From Anaerolineales bacterium (lineage in GTDB: Bacteria > Chloroflexota > Anaerolineae > Anaerolineales > JABWBV01), in the NCBI GenBank assembly GCA_020634875.1, contig JACKAX010000012.1, positions 1 to 64,000 of the forward strand: 64,000 nucleotides of DNA, in the 5' to 3' direction. Both the position numbers and the translations under genes were made by a program. This document shows, piece after piece, positions 15,029 through 23,409 of the stretch; positions within the stretch are counted from its first letter, which is position 1, and each line of letters opens with the position of its first letter. The notes beneath the pieces were generated by a model. It searched no databases, had not been told where the DNA came from, and saw only the letters and a program-made list of their open reading frames with translations.

Positions 15029-17236
15029 ATGCCCCTAAAACGATTCCCCAGCCTTATTTTCGTTTCTCTAACCTTGCTCATTTTTCTGGGCGGTGGTCGT
15101 GCGGAGGCCCAACCTGCTACGCCCCTTGCCCTCCCCTATCCCATCCTCTTCGTCACTCAAATCCCCGTTACCGCCGACTTCACCACCATCGGCTCCACGT
15201 TTGGCAATCACAAAGCGGCGATGAGCGATGTCGCCCGCGGCGGCGATCTTTGGATTCGCTACCCCGATGGCACGCTCAAAAATCTCACCCAGGCTGCGGG
15301 GTACGGGATGGAAGGCTTTCAGGGGGCGAACGCGATCGCAGTCCGCGACCCCTCAGTCTCGTGGGATGGGACCAAAGCCGTTTTCAGTATGGTCATCGGC
15401 GCACCTACCCAGCAATACCAGGTGCAAACCTACTACTGGCAACTTTACGAAATCACCGGTCTCGGTCCCACCGACACCCCTATCATTACCAAAGTCCCCA
15501 ACCAACCCGCCAATTTCAACAACATCAGCCCCATTTACGGGACCGATGGCCGGATCATCTTCACCACCGACCGCCCGCGCAATGGCGCGCTCCACCTCTA
15601 TCCCCAGCGCGATGAATACGAACTCGCCCCCACCGTCAGCGGCCTTTGGAGCCTCAACCCTGCCACGGGCGCTTTGCAACTCCTCAACCATGCCCCCTCG
15701 GGCGACTTTACCCCGACCATTGACAGCTACGGGCGCGTCATCTTCACCCAATGGGATCATCTCCAACGCGACCAGCAAGCCGATGCCGACGCCAATTACG
15801 GCACCGGCCAAAACTGTGACAGCGGCAACCAATACGGCACCTTCAACTACTCCGACGAAACCGCCAACGCCCAAATCCTCGACGACCGCACCGAAGTCTT
15901 TCCCGAACCCCGCAGTTGCCGAGGAGACCTGCTTGCCGGAACTAATCTCAACGGGCATAGCTTCAACCAGTTCTTTCCCTGGACGATCAATGAAGACGGC
16001 ACCAATGGTGAAGTCCTCAATCACCTGGGTCGCCATGATCTGCACGGCTATATCCCCGCGGCCATCAATGACGATCCCAACATCTTTGAGTATTATGGAC
16101 AGCTTTCCCGCTTCAATCAAAATAGTCTCGAAAACTTCTTCCAGGTCAAAGAAACTCCCCTCACCCCCGGCCTTTACTACGGCGTAGACGCCCCCGAATT
16201 TGCCACCCACGCCTCCGGGCAAATCGTCAGTATCTACGCCCCACCCTCGCTCGATGCTGATCACATCTCGGTGACCTATGTCACCGCGCCCAATACTACC
16301 CCCGGTCATTTCCGCGAACCCGTCCCCCTCTCCGACGGCACACTGATCGCCGTTCATGCCCCCACCTCCGAAGTCGAACAAGGCGGCTACCCTCATAACT
16401 CTACCTACGCCTTCCGTCTCAAAACCCTCACCCTTTCTGGCAGCTACTACCTTGCCGACCAGCCCCTCACGAGCGGCATTGTCGAAACCATCTCCTACTG
16501 GAGTCCTGACGAAATGATTACCTATACCGGGCCGCTTTGGGAACTGAACCCGGTCGAAGTCCGCCCACGTACCGTTCCCAATCCTGACCCGTTCAACCTC
16601 CCTCCCCCCGAACAGCAAATCTTTGACCAGGCCGGAGTCAACCTGACCGATCTTCAACTCTATCTCCACGCGAATAATCTTGCCCTCGCCGTCAGCCGCG
16701 ACGTCACCACCCGCGACGACTTCGACTTTCAACAACCATACAACCTCCATATCCCCGGCGGCGTGCAAACGATTGGCGATCCCGGCACGATTTACGATAT
16801 CGCCTTCATGCAGTTCTTCCAGGCAGAACAATTACGGGGATGGTTTGGCTGTTGCGGAGATGACCCTCTCCCTGGGCGGCGTGTCCTCGCCCAACCGATG
16901 CATGATGTCAATAATCCTGTTTCCTCCGGTCCGGAGGGGAGTGTCGTTCTCGCGCCTGATGGCTCGATGGCGGCGTTTGTCCCCGCGCAAAGGGCAATGA
17001 CCTGGCAGTTAACCGACCCTGATGGACAAGGTGTTGTTCGCGAACGGTACTGGATTACCTTCCAACCCGGCGAAATCCGCATCTGCACCTCCTGCCACGG
17101 CTTGAGCCAATACGATCAAGCAGGAGACACTGCCCCGACCAATCCGCCCCAGGCCTTGTTGACCTTGTTGGAATACTGGAAATTTATCGCTGACCCGCCT
17201 TACCGTACCTATTTGCCCGTCACTGTCTCTCCCTAA
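15029..17236 (+). CDS. Secreted c-type haem protein related to hydrazine-synthase-alpha-like family
   Basis: A 735-residue exported protein with an N-terminal signal peptide (cleavage near 'GRAEA-QPA'). Most of the chain has beta-propeller-like features: 'MSDVARGGDLWIRYPDGTLKNLTQ', 'YGTDGRIIFTTDRP', 'DSYGRVIFTQWDH'. The C-terminal region carries one covalent-haem motif, C686-T-S-C689-H690 in 'IRICTSCHG', followed by 'PTNPPQAL'. This arrangement resembles the HZS-alpha-like family, which is widespread outside anammox bacteria; hydrazine synthesis is not implied, as no HZS beta/gamma partner is visible. The protein ends 'YRTYLPVTVSP'. It probably takes part in extracytoplasmic electron transfer or redox catalysis. 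Confidence 0.75.
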   Translation: MPLKRFPSLIFVSLTLLIFLGGGRAEAQPATPLALPYPILFVTQIPVTADFTTIGSTFGNHKAAMSDVARGGDLWIRYPDGTLKNLTQAAGYGMEGFQGANAIAVRDPSVSWDGTKAVFSMVIGAPTQQYQVQTYYWQLYEITGLGPTDTPIITKVPNQPANFNNISPIYGTDGRIIFTTDRPRNGALHLYPQRDEYELAPTVSGLWSLNPATGALQLLNHAPSGDFTPTIDSYGRVIFTQWDHLQRDQQADADANYGTGQNCDSGNQYGTFNYSDETANAQILDDRTEVFPEPRSCRGDLLAGTNLNGHSFNQFFPWTINEDGTNGEVLNHLGRHDLHGYIPAAINDDPNIFEYYGQLSRFNQNSLENFFQVKETPLTPGLYYGVDAPEFATHASGQIVSIYAPPSLDADHISVTYVTAPNTTPGHFREPVPLSDGTLIAVHAPTSEVEQGGYPHNSTYAFRLKTLTLSGSYYLADQPLTSGIVETISYWSPDEMITYTGPLWELNPVEVRPRTVPNPDPFNLPPPEQQIFDQAGVNLTDLQLYLHANNLALAVSRDVTTRDDFDFQQPYNLHIPGGVQTIGDPGTIYDIAFMQFFQAEQLRGWFGCCGDDPLPGRRVLAQPMHDVNNPVSSGPEGSVVLAPDGSMAAFVPAQRAMTWQLTDPDGQGVVRERYWITFQPGEIRICTSCHGLSQYDQAGDTAPTNPPQALLTLLEYWKFIADPPYRTYLPVTVSP

Positions 17237-17761
17237 ATGATGATGAAACGCCACATTTTCGCGATCCTCATGTTCCTCTCCCTGGCCTGTGCTACGTTCC
17301 AGCCCATGCCAACCCCTACCGCGCCCCCTCCAGTTCTGGAACCCCCACTCATTCCGGCCACCCCCACCCCCATTCCCCTCGCTACGTCTTCGGTTCTGGA
17401 AATGGCCGATGCACTCCCCCTTGAATTCGACACCCCCTTCCAACTGCATGTGGGCCAGCGCGCGGTCCTGGCCTCCGCCGGATTAACCGTCGAACTACAA
17501 ACCATCCTCCGCGATTGGCGGTGTCCCAATCAGATGGAGTGTTCCGAAGCAGGGGCCGTAAATCTTGCTATTTACGCCTGGCTGACTGGCCTGGAACCTA
17601 CTCGCTTTGAACTGAGCACCAACCCACCCATCGAAAATTTTAGCGCCCCGTACAACGCCTACGAAATCCACCTTCTCGCCGTAGACCCCTATCCCGAAAC
17701 GCTTGACAACCCCGTCCCAATGGAGGATTATGTAGTGACGTTTATTGTGTCCATGAAATAA
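17237..17761 (+). CDS. Hypothetical lipoprotein with Pro/Thr linker
   Basis: A 174-residue protein whose ATG directly follows the stop of the haem-protein gene, indicating coupled translation. The signal 'MMMKRHIFAILMFLSLAC' ends in a lipobox (LSLAC). A Pro/Thr-rich linker to about residue 50 is followed by a globular domain containing 'LHVGQRAVLASAGLTVELQ' and two cysteines in 'DWRCPNQMECSEAG'. The domain is not recognised. Co-translation suggests it may act with the haem protein at the cell surface. Confidence 0.75.
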   Translation: MMMKRHIFAILMFLSLACATFQPMPTPTAPPPVLEPPLIPATPTPIPLATSSVLEMADALPLEFDTPFQLHVGQRAVLASAGLTVELQTILRDWRCPNQMECSEAGAVNLAIYAWLTGLEPTRFELSTNPPIENFSAPYNAYEIHLLAVDPYPETLDNPVPMEDYVVTFIVSMK

Positions 17762-17772
17762 CGGAAATTCTC

Positions 17773-18096
17773 ATGCTCCAAACTTTCTCCTGTCCCAACT
17801 GCGGGGGCACCCTCGAATACACTGGCGACGCTGCCCAAACCGGCGTGCAGACCATATCCTGTGGCTATTGCGGCAACCTTGTCGCGGTGCCCTATGAGTT
17901 TTGGCAACCCGTTGAAGAGGCCAAAAACGCCATGGTGATGCAACAATGGACGAAATATCTTATCATTTTTATCGTTATCGTCTTTGTCGTCCCTACTTGT
18001 TTGGGTGTGGTTGGCACATTGTTGGGAATCGGTGGCTCGATCATCGGTGGTATTGTGGCGATCCTTGCGTCTTTTTTGCCGTTTTTGTTTAGGTGA
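17773..18096 (+). CDS. Zinc-ribbon membrane protein
   Basis: A 107-residue protein. The N-terminus holds a four-cysteine zinc ribbon ('SCPNCGG' and 'SCGYCGN'). Residues from about 62 contain two hydrophobic segments ('YLIIFIVIVFVVPTCLGVV' and 'IIGGIVAILASFLPFLF'), so the ribbon should be anchored at the membrane. It starts 11 bases after the lipoprotein. Function unknown. Confidence 0.75.
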   Translation: MLQTFSCPNCGGTLEYTGDAAQTGVQTISCGYCGNLVAVPYEFWQPVEEAKNAMVMQQWTKYLIIFIVIVFVVPTCLGVVGTLLGIGGSIIGGIVAILASFLPFLFR

Positions 18097-18114
18097 TTGA
18101 CCTGTAATATGGCT

Positions 18115-18155
18115 AAAACAACAGGCTACTTTTTGTAAGTAGCCTGTTGTTTTTT
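18115..18155. terminator. Bidirectional rho-independent terminator
   Basis: AAAACAACAGGCTACT (18115-18130) pairs perfectly with its inverted copy (18138-18153), with A and T tracts on both sides. It separates the + strand zinc-ribbon gene from the convergent - strand ABC permease gene. Confidence 0.92.
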
Positions 18156-18179
18156 GCACGCTGTATGGAATATGAAAAA

Positions 18180-19403
18180 TTACTCGTACCGCAACGCCTC
18201 CACCGGCTCTAGACTCGCCGCGCGGTTGGCGGGGTAGATGCCAAAGAATAACCCAACCGCCGCGGAGAATACCGTCGCGAGCAGGATCGCATCCAGGCTG
18301 ATGATGGGGTTTAGTACGGTGCCGGTAGCAAGGGCAATTTGTCCAACTAAAACCGATAACCCCCAGCCCAGTAACATCCCAACAAACCCCCCAACCAGAC
18401 TCAGCACCGCCGACTCGGTCAGGAATTGCATCAAAATATCCATTTTCCGTGCTCCCAACGCTTTCCGTAGCCCGATCTCTCGCGTCCGTTCGGTGACGGA
18501 GACCAGCATAATGTTCATAATCCCGATCCCGCCAACGAGCAGGGAGATGCCTGCAATGCCGCCTAGCAAGATCGTGATCACGCCAAGTACGGAGGAGATG
18601 GTATCCAGGAGTTGGGTTTGTAGGAGGATACTAAAGTCATCCTGCCCGATCTTGGTGCGGTGGCGGGTTCGCAGAATTTGCGTGACTTGATCCTGTGCAG
18701 TATTGACGGATTCAGCATCTACCGCAGCGATAAAGATCGTGCCTACTTCATCCCGATTCGTGCGATGTGCCAGGCGGATTTGCGAAGTGGTGAGCGGGAC
18801 GAGAATTTGATCGTCTGCGCTGTTACCAAGCCCCGCACCCCCCTGGGTTTTTAGCACCCCGACCACTCGGAAGGGTTGCCCATCAATGCGAATGGTTTCA
18901 CCAGTTACGCCTTCGCTCCGGTCGAACAAAGAATTTGCGACATTTGTACCGATGACGGCTACCGACGCACGTCCTAACAGCTCTTCCTCGGTGATGAATT
19001 CGCCTTCCTGCACCGGGCTATTTCGCACGGTTTCGTAGGATGGGGTGACGCCAAGGACATTGTTGGTCAGGCTGTTGCTTTCATACGAGATTTCGTTGTT
19101 ACTCGAAATTTGAGGGGCGGTATCCAGTACGGATGGGGCGGCGAAAGGGTCTTTTAACGCTTCTGCGTCGGCGAGGGTGAGTGGCCTGGCATTGGTGACT
19201 TCATTATCCTGCATTACTATGAGCAGGTTGGTGCCGATGCCCTCGATGGAACTGGTCACGGACGCTTCTGTACCTTTGCCAATCGCGAGCATGGCGATCA
19301 CCGCTCCAACGCCGATCACGATCCCCAAAATTGTCAGACCGGAACGCATTTTGTTGGCTGTGAGGCTTTCGAGCGCCTCGATGAAAGATTGGAAGAAGTT
19401 CAT
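18180..19403 (-). CDS. MacB-type ABC transporter permease
   Basis: A 407-residue permease of the MacB/FtsX type. It has an N-terminal helix ('MRSGLTILGIVIGVGAVIAM'), a large extracytoplasmic MacB_PCD domain (about 45-245), then three C-terminal helices with 'TERTREIGLRKALGARKMDI' between them, ending 'PANRAASLEPVEALRYE'. These permeases use mechanotransmission to drive export of peptides, lipids or drugs through partner adaptors. It is the last gene of the adaptor-ATPase-permease operon (21809 to 18180). Confidence 0.93.
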   Translation of the reverse strand: MNFFQSFIEALESLTANKMRSGLTILGIVIGVGAVIAMLAIGKGTEASVTSSIEGIGTNLLIVMQDNEVTNARPLTLADAEALKDPFAAPSVLDTAPQISSNNEISYESNSLTNNVLGVTPSYETVRNSPVQEGEFITEEELLGRASVAVIGTNVANSLFDRSEGVTGETIRIDGQPFRVVGVLKTQGGAGLGNSADDQILVPLTTSQIRLAHRTNRDEVGTIFIAAVDAESVNTAQDQVTQILRTRHRTKIGQDDFSILLQTQLLDTISSVLGVITILLGGIAGISLLVGGIGIMNIMLVSVTERTREIGLRKALGARKMDILMQFLTESAVLSLVGGFVGMLLGWGLSVLVGQIALATGTVLNPIISLDAILLATVFSAAVGLFFGIYPANRAASLEPVEALRYE

Positions 19404-19417
19404 GGGGTTTCCTTTAG

Positions 19418-19489
19418 AAGTACACAGGTATACAAGAAAACAGGTGCACAGGGTTTGTTCACATGTGTACTTTGCATACTTGTATACCT
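19418..19489. repeat. Interlocked inverted repeats in the ATPase-permease gap
   Basis: Two inverted pairs alternate rather than nest: AAGTACACA (19418-19426) with TGTGTACTT (19464-19472), and AGGTATACAAG (19426-19436) with CTTGTATACCT (19479-19489). The words GTACACAGG and GTATACAAG are variants of each other, so this looks like a degenerate short tandem repeat that has become palindromic. As RNA it could form either stem or a pseudoknot between the ATPase and permease cistrons. Confidence 0.6.
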
Positions 19490-19491
19490 AT

Positions 19492-20184
19492 CTACTGTTC
19501 TACCTGCCCATCTCGGATTCGGATCGTCCGCTGAGCGCGGGCAGCGACTTCGGGGTCGTGGGTGACAATGACGAGGGTGGTGCCCCGGTCGTGGTTGAGT
19601 TTGAGCAAGAGTTGCATGATTTCCTCGCCGGATTTTGTGTCGAGGTTGCCGGTGGGTTCATCGGCGAGGATCATGGCGGGTTCATTGACGAGGGCGCGGG
19701 CGATGGCAACGCGTTGCTGTTGGCCGCCGGAGAGTTCGTTGGGGCGGTGATGGATCCGGTCGCCGAGGCCTACCGCTTCGAGGGCGGCTTTTGCTTTGGC
19801 TTTGCGGTCTTTGGTGGTACCGGAATAACGGATGGGCAGTTCTACGTTCGCGAGGGCGGTGGTCCGCGAGAGCAGGTTAAATTTCTGGAAGACGAAGCCG
19901 ATCTTTTGGTTACGAACGTAGGCAAGTTCATCATCTTTCAAATCAGAGACTTTTTTGCCATCGAGGTAATAAGCGCCGCTGGTAGGGCGGTCGAGTGCAC
20001 CAAGGGTATTCATCAGCGTGGATTTGCCGGAGCCGGATGGCCCCATGATGGCGACCACTTCGCCTCGGTGGATTTCCAGCGAAACCCCGCGCAGGGCATG
20101 GACTTCGATTTCGCCCATTTGGTACGTTTTTCTGACATTGTCCACACGGATGACGATGTCGGGAGAGGATGAATTTGCATGCAT
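19492..20184 (-). CDS. MacB/LolD-type ABC transporter ATP-binding protein
   Basis: A 230-residue ABC ATPase. Walker A 'GPSGSGKST', signature '[15 protein letters not shown]', Walker B '[10 protein letters not shown]' and H-loop 'LVIVTHD' are all present, with the 'NLD' D-loop after Walker B. Size and sequence are those of the family pairing with FtsX-like permeases. It powers the exporter encoded by its neighbours: adaptor upstream, permease downstream, in the same direction with repeat-bearing gaps of 56 and 88 bases. Confidence 0.95.
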   Translation of the reverse strand: MHANSSSPDIVIRVDNVRKTYQMGEIEVHALRGVSLEIHRGEVVAIMGPSGSGKSTLMNTLGALDRPTSGAYYLDGKKVSDLKDDELAYVRNQKIGFVFQKFNLLSRTTALANVELPIRYSGTTKDRKAKAKAALEAVGLGDRIHHRPNELSGGQQQRVAIARALVNEPAMILADEPTGNLDTKSGEEIMQLLLKLNHDRGTTLVIVTHDPEVAARAQRTIRIRDGQVEQ

Positions 20185-20203
20185 GGTTTGGCCTTTGCGT
20201 ATT

Positions 20204-20240
20204 GTTCGTTCTACGTTCTACGTTTTGCGCTCTAAGTTCC
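20204..20240. repeat. Short tandem repeat TTCTACG in the adaptor-ATPase gap
   Basis: The gap between adaptor and ATPase genes contains CGTTCTACGTTCTACG followed by drifting copies (TTTTGCG, CTCTAAG). It is the same style of short-word repeat as in the other gaps of this operon. Confidence 0.5.
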
Positions 20241-21809
20241 CTACCCTCCTCCAAAAAGCCTCGCGCCGGGGCCACCGTCAGCACCGGGGCCGATGGTGAG
20301 TTCGGACGGTGGGTTGAGGATGAGTACGTTGCCTTCGGCCACATCGCCGGAGAGGATTTCGCTCATTGAGTCGGCAGAAGCGCCGAGGACTACGGGGACG
20401 GAGGTGGGAAGTCCGTTTTTCATCAGGTATACGACCAGTTGATTATTCACTGTGCGGATGGCGCGACTGGGGACGACGAGCACGTTTTCGAGGGTGCTGG
20501 TGACGATGCTGACGGCGGCGGTCATGCCGGGTTTGACCTGTCCATCGGGGTTCAGCAGTTCGACCGTAACCAGGAAATTGACGACGCCTTGCGCTTCTTC
20601 CCCAACCGGGCTGATTTCGGTCACTTTGCCCTGGTATTCACTGCCGATAATGGCGTCAAAGGTGAGTTGGACATCCTGTCCGAGTTTGACCTGGTTGATG
20701 TCCACCTCAGAGATTTCTACATCCACAAGCAGGCGAGATAGGTCATCGAGGCGGAAAGCTTGTGTGTTGGGCGTAACTTGATCGCCGGGGAGCGCTTTGA
20801 CAGCGGTGATTTCGCCATCGAACGGTGCGGCGATGGCAACCTGAGTGAGCGTAGCCTGGGCCGCGGCGACACGCGCTTCGGCAGCGGCGATGTCGTCCGG
20901 GTTGGGGCCGTTAGCGATGTCATCGTAGTTTTTCTGCGCGTCGGCGAGTTTGGCCTGGGCAAGGGCAACTTCCGCCTCGCTGGGGCCGTTTTTGATGTCT
21001 TCGTAATCGCGGTTAGCCTGATCCAGATTGGCCTGGGCTGTGGCGAGATCAGCCTGAGCGACCGCGAGGTCCACTGGGTTGGTTGTGTTTGCTAGCATCC
21101 CGTTCAGGTCGCGGACAGCTTTGTCGTATGCTTCCTGCGCGGCAGAGAGTTTGGCGAGCATGTTGGCGCGGATGATGTTGTCTTCGGGTTTATTTTCCCA
21201 GGGTGCATAGTTGTCTTTGGCACGGTTCAGGGCATCTTCGGCGAGGACAACTTGGGCTTTTTGGGCATCAATATCGGCCTGGCTGGCAGGAGATTGCAGA
21301 TAGCGCAAATTTCGTTCGGCGTTGTCCACGGTTTTTTGGGCGTCGGCGATGGCCTGGAGGGCTTTGGCTTGTTGGAGTTCAGGGTTCATCAGATCATCGA
21401 GATTCTTTTGGGCCTCTTCGACAGCTTGTTGCGCTTGAGCTTTTTGCAGGTCGGTGTCGTACAGGGCGTCGAGATTCTGTTGGGCGGTGACGAGATCAGC
21501 CTGGGCGAGGATAACGTTCTGGGACAGCGAGGTCTGTTCGAGAGAGGCCAGCACATCGCCTTTGATCACCTTCATGCCGACGAATCCGTCCACCTTTGCG
21601 ACAGTGCCAGACGTATCCCAGGTGAGCCACGCGCTTTGGTTGGAGCGTACGGTGCCGGTCGCCCCTACGATGGCGGTCAGTGTACCGCGGGAGACGGGCT
21701 GGGTCTGGTATGTGGTAGCGGTTTGGGCTTGGGCCTGACTTTGTTGGTAAAAGAAAAAGGCGGCGATCAGAACAAGCAGGATGATGAGGGGGGTGAGCCA
21801 TTTTTTCAT
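20241..21809 (-). CDS. HlyD/MacA-type efflux adaptor (membrane fusion protein)
   Basis: A 522-residue adaptor. The start at 21809 is chosen because AAGGAG precedes it and 'MKKWLTPLIILLVLIAAFFF' gives a clean membrane anchor. The biotinyl-lipoyl half-motif 'GATGTVRSNQSAWLTWDTSG' is followed by an unusually long Ala/Gln-rich coiled coil (about 90-320) with repeated 'LAQAxLxxAQxNLD' units. The second half-motif 'ATLTQVAIAAPFDGEITAV' and beta-barrel domains follow. It should bridge the MacB-type permease to an outer structure or the cell wall. First gene of its operon, divergent from a two-component system. Confidence 0.93.
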   Translation of the reverse strand: MKKWLTPLIILLVLIAAFFFYQQSQAQAQTATTYQTQPVSRGTLTAIVGATGTVRSNQSAWLTWDTSGTVAKVDGFVGMKVIKGDVLASLEQTSLSQNVILAQADLVTAQQNLDALYDTDLQKAQAQQAVEEAQKNLDDLMNPELQQAKALQAIADAQKTVDNAERNLRYLQSPASQADIDAQKAQVVLAEDALNRAKDNYAPWENKPEDNIIRANMLAKLSAAQEAYDKAVRDLNGMLANTTNPVDLAVAQADLATAQANLDQANRDYEDIKNGPSEAEVALAQAKLADAQKNYDDIANGPNPDDIAAAEARVAAAQATLTQVAIAAPFDGEITAVKALPGDQVTPNTQAFRLDDLSRLLVDVEISEVDINQVKLGQDVQLTFDAIIGSEYQGKVTEISPVGEEAQGVVNFLVTVELLNPDGQVKPGMTAAVSIVTSTLENVLVVPSRAIRTVNNQLVVYLMKNGLPTSVPVVLGASADSMSEILSGDVAEGNVLILNPPSELTIGPGADGGPGARLFGGG

Positions 21810-21830
21810 GGGAAACTCCTTGAGGGGGTA

Positions 21831-21861
21831 ATTGGTTAGTTGGTTGATCTGTTGGTGGGTG
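21831..21861. repeat. Short tandem repeat (TTGGTTA-type) upstream of the adaptor gene
   Basis: ATTGGTTAGTTGGTTGATC and following GTTGGTGGGTG consist of drifting 7-8-nt copies of TTGGTTA/G. They lie 22 bases upstream of the adaptor start, outside its ribosome binding site. Confidence 0.45.
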
Positions 21862-21943
21862 TGCAGACTGTCCAAAGGATACGCCTTCCCTTCTCAAAAT
21901 CGTAGTGAACGGACTCACCACTCCCCTGCTAACCCTCATAGGT

Positions 21944-21965
21944 TAAAATGACATTTGTCACTTTA
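21944..21965. promoter_or_regulatory. Candidate operator in the exporter / two-component divergent region
   Basis: A 22-bp inverted repeat: two 10-base arms with one mismatch and a TT spacer, core TGACATTTGTCA (21949-21960). It sits between the divergent exporter operon (start 21809) and the histidine kinase gene (start 22020). This is a natural place for a NarL-family response regulator dimer to bind; that link is inference. Confidence 0.55.
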
Positions 21966-22019
21966 ATGGGTGAGTCTTTTCTATTCGGAATAATCTCTGC
22001 CTGTGTTAAGATCGATGCG

Positions 22020-23369
22020 ATGAACCTGCTTTTTGGCTCTCTCCCTGATACGCCCCCGGCGCGCAAACCCACTTCCTATCCACTCGAGCCGGGCTTGATT
22101 CCCGTCTTTCGGGCGTTCACCTGGATTCGGGTAGTGGTGATGCTCTTGCCGTTGTTCATCGCCATCATTGTGGCCTTTATCATTTCCCGGACTGGGGTTG
22201 CAATGCCGGATACGGATACGTCTGCCTTCGCCAACAGTAGCGATGAAAGTTTCTTTCGCATCAACCGCATCCTGGCAATGGGCTCTCTGCTTCTGCTCCT
22301 GGTGTATCTGTACTGGCCGCGCTTGCCGGAGCAACTTGGGCGGTTCTATCTTCCTCTTGCCATCTTCATTGCCTCTTTTGAACCCATCCTCAGTCAAAAC
22401 CTGCTCATTGCCTTTACGGAAAACCGGTTTGCCAACATCACCGTTATCGGCGGGGCGTGGGCATTGCTCCCGATACTGTTCGCCCCGCTTGTCCTGGTGG
22501 CATGGCAGTATTCCCTCCGGTACGTCGTTCTTTTTGTGTTCATTACTACAACCGCCGATTTCGCCCTCTTGAGCATCTTGACGGGTACGGTGGCGGAAAC
22601 CTACCTCCCGATTTATAGCGCGATGGCGACTCGTACCCTCGCCATGCTTATTGCCGGATACCTGATCGTCCAGCTAATGAAAACCCAGCGTTCCCAACGT
22701 ACCGCCCTCCAAAAGGCGAACGCTGACCTGCAAGGCTACCTCGTCACGCAAGAACAGCTCACCACCAGCCGCGAGCGCAACCGCCTCGCCCGTGAACTCC
22801 ACGACACCCTCGCCCACACGCTCAGTATGCTCGCCGTGCAATTAGAAGCGACCAAAGCGGTGTGGGAAGATGACCCTGGCGAGGCCCATACGCTGCTCGA
22901 TCAATCCCTTTCCGCGACCCGTGCGGGGTTAACCGAGACCCGCCGCGCCTTACAAGCCCTCCGCGCTTCCCCTCTCGAAGACCTCGGCCTTGCCCTTGCC
23001 CTCCAAGCCCTGGCCGAATCTGTGTCCAATCGGAATGGCCTGCACGTTGAAGTCCAAATCCCCGAGAACCTCCCCGCCCTCTCCCCCCTCGCCGAACAAA
23101 CCCTCTACCGCACCGCGCAAGAATCCCTCGCCAACATCACCCAACACGCCGGCGCGACTCACGCCGCCCTCTATCTCTTGCACGCTGACAACGCCCTTAC
23201 CCTGACCATCTCCGATAACGGTCGCGGCTTCGACCCTGGCACCGTCGCCGGAGATGCCCACTTCGGTCTCCGCGGCCTGCAAGAACGCGCCGAAATGGCA
23301 GGTGGAAGATTCAGCATCCAAAGCAAACCTGGCCAGGGGACAGAAATCAAACTAACCATCCAACTTTAA
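22020..23369 (+). CDS. NarL-family sensor histidine kinase (HisKA_3)
   Basis: A 449-residue membrane sensor kinase. The start at 22020 is preferred; an upstream in-frame ATG at 21948 would run through the candidate operator. Residues 30-235 contain about six hydrophobic segments. The phospho-acceptor region 'NRLARELHDTLAHTLSMLA' places H261 in an HisKA_3 (DesK/NarX) type dimerisation domain. The HATPase_c domain follows with 'RTAQESLANITQHAGAT', 'ISDNGRGFD' and 'FGLRGLQERAEMAGG'. It should phosphorylate the response regulator encoded 40 bases downstream. Its position opposite a MacAB-type exporter suggests it senses an envelope-active compound. Confidence 0.93.
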   Translation: MNLLFGSLPDTPPARKPTSYPLEPGLIPVFRAFTWIRVVVMLLPLFIAIIVAFIISRTGVAMPDTDTSAFANSSDESFFRINRILAMGSLLLLLVYLYWPRLPEQLGRFYLPLAIFIASFEPILSQNLLIAFTENRFANITVIGGAWALLPILFAPLVLVAWQYSLRYVVLFVFITTTADFALLSILTGTVAETYLPIYSAMATRTLAMLIAGYLIVQLMKTQRSQRTALQKANADLQGYLVTQEQLTTSRERNRLARELHDTLAHTLSMLAVQLEATKAVWEDDPGEAHTLLDQSLSATRAGLTETRRALQALRASPLEDLGLALALQALAESVSNRNGLHVEVQIPENLPALSPLAEQTLYRTAQESLANITQHAGATHAALYLLHADNALTLTISDNGRGFDPGTVAGDAHFGLRGLQERAEMAGGRFSIQSKPGQGTEIKLTIQL

Positions 23370-23370
23370 C

Positions 23371-23398
23371 GCCACGAATTATTCTTTCAATTCGTGGC
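23371..23398. promoter_or_regulatory. Intercistronic hairpin between kinase and response regulator
   Basis: GCCACGAATT (23371-23380) pairs perfectly with AATTCGTGGC (23389-23398) around an 8-base loop, one base after the kinase stop and 11 bases before the regulator start. Without a T-run it more likely tunes mRNA stability or translation between the two cistrons than terminates. Confidence 0.6.
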
Positions 23399-23409
23399 AA
23401 AAGAAGCCC

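Noticed and set aside
15353..16831. 492-codon open frame on the minus strand
   Set aside because: It is antisense to the haem protein, which has a signal peptide, haem motif and normal composition. The antisense translation is low-complexity Gly/Val/Asp-rich, as expected from codon bias.
15029..17236. Hydrazine synthase of an anammox organism
   Set aside because: Only one haem motif, no beta/gamma subunits, and the family is known outside anammox bacteria.
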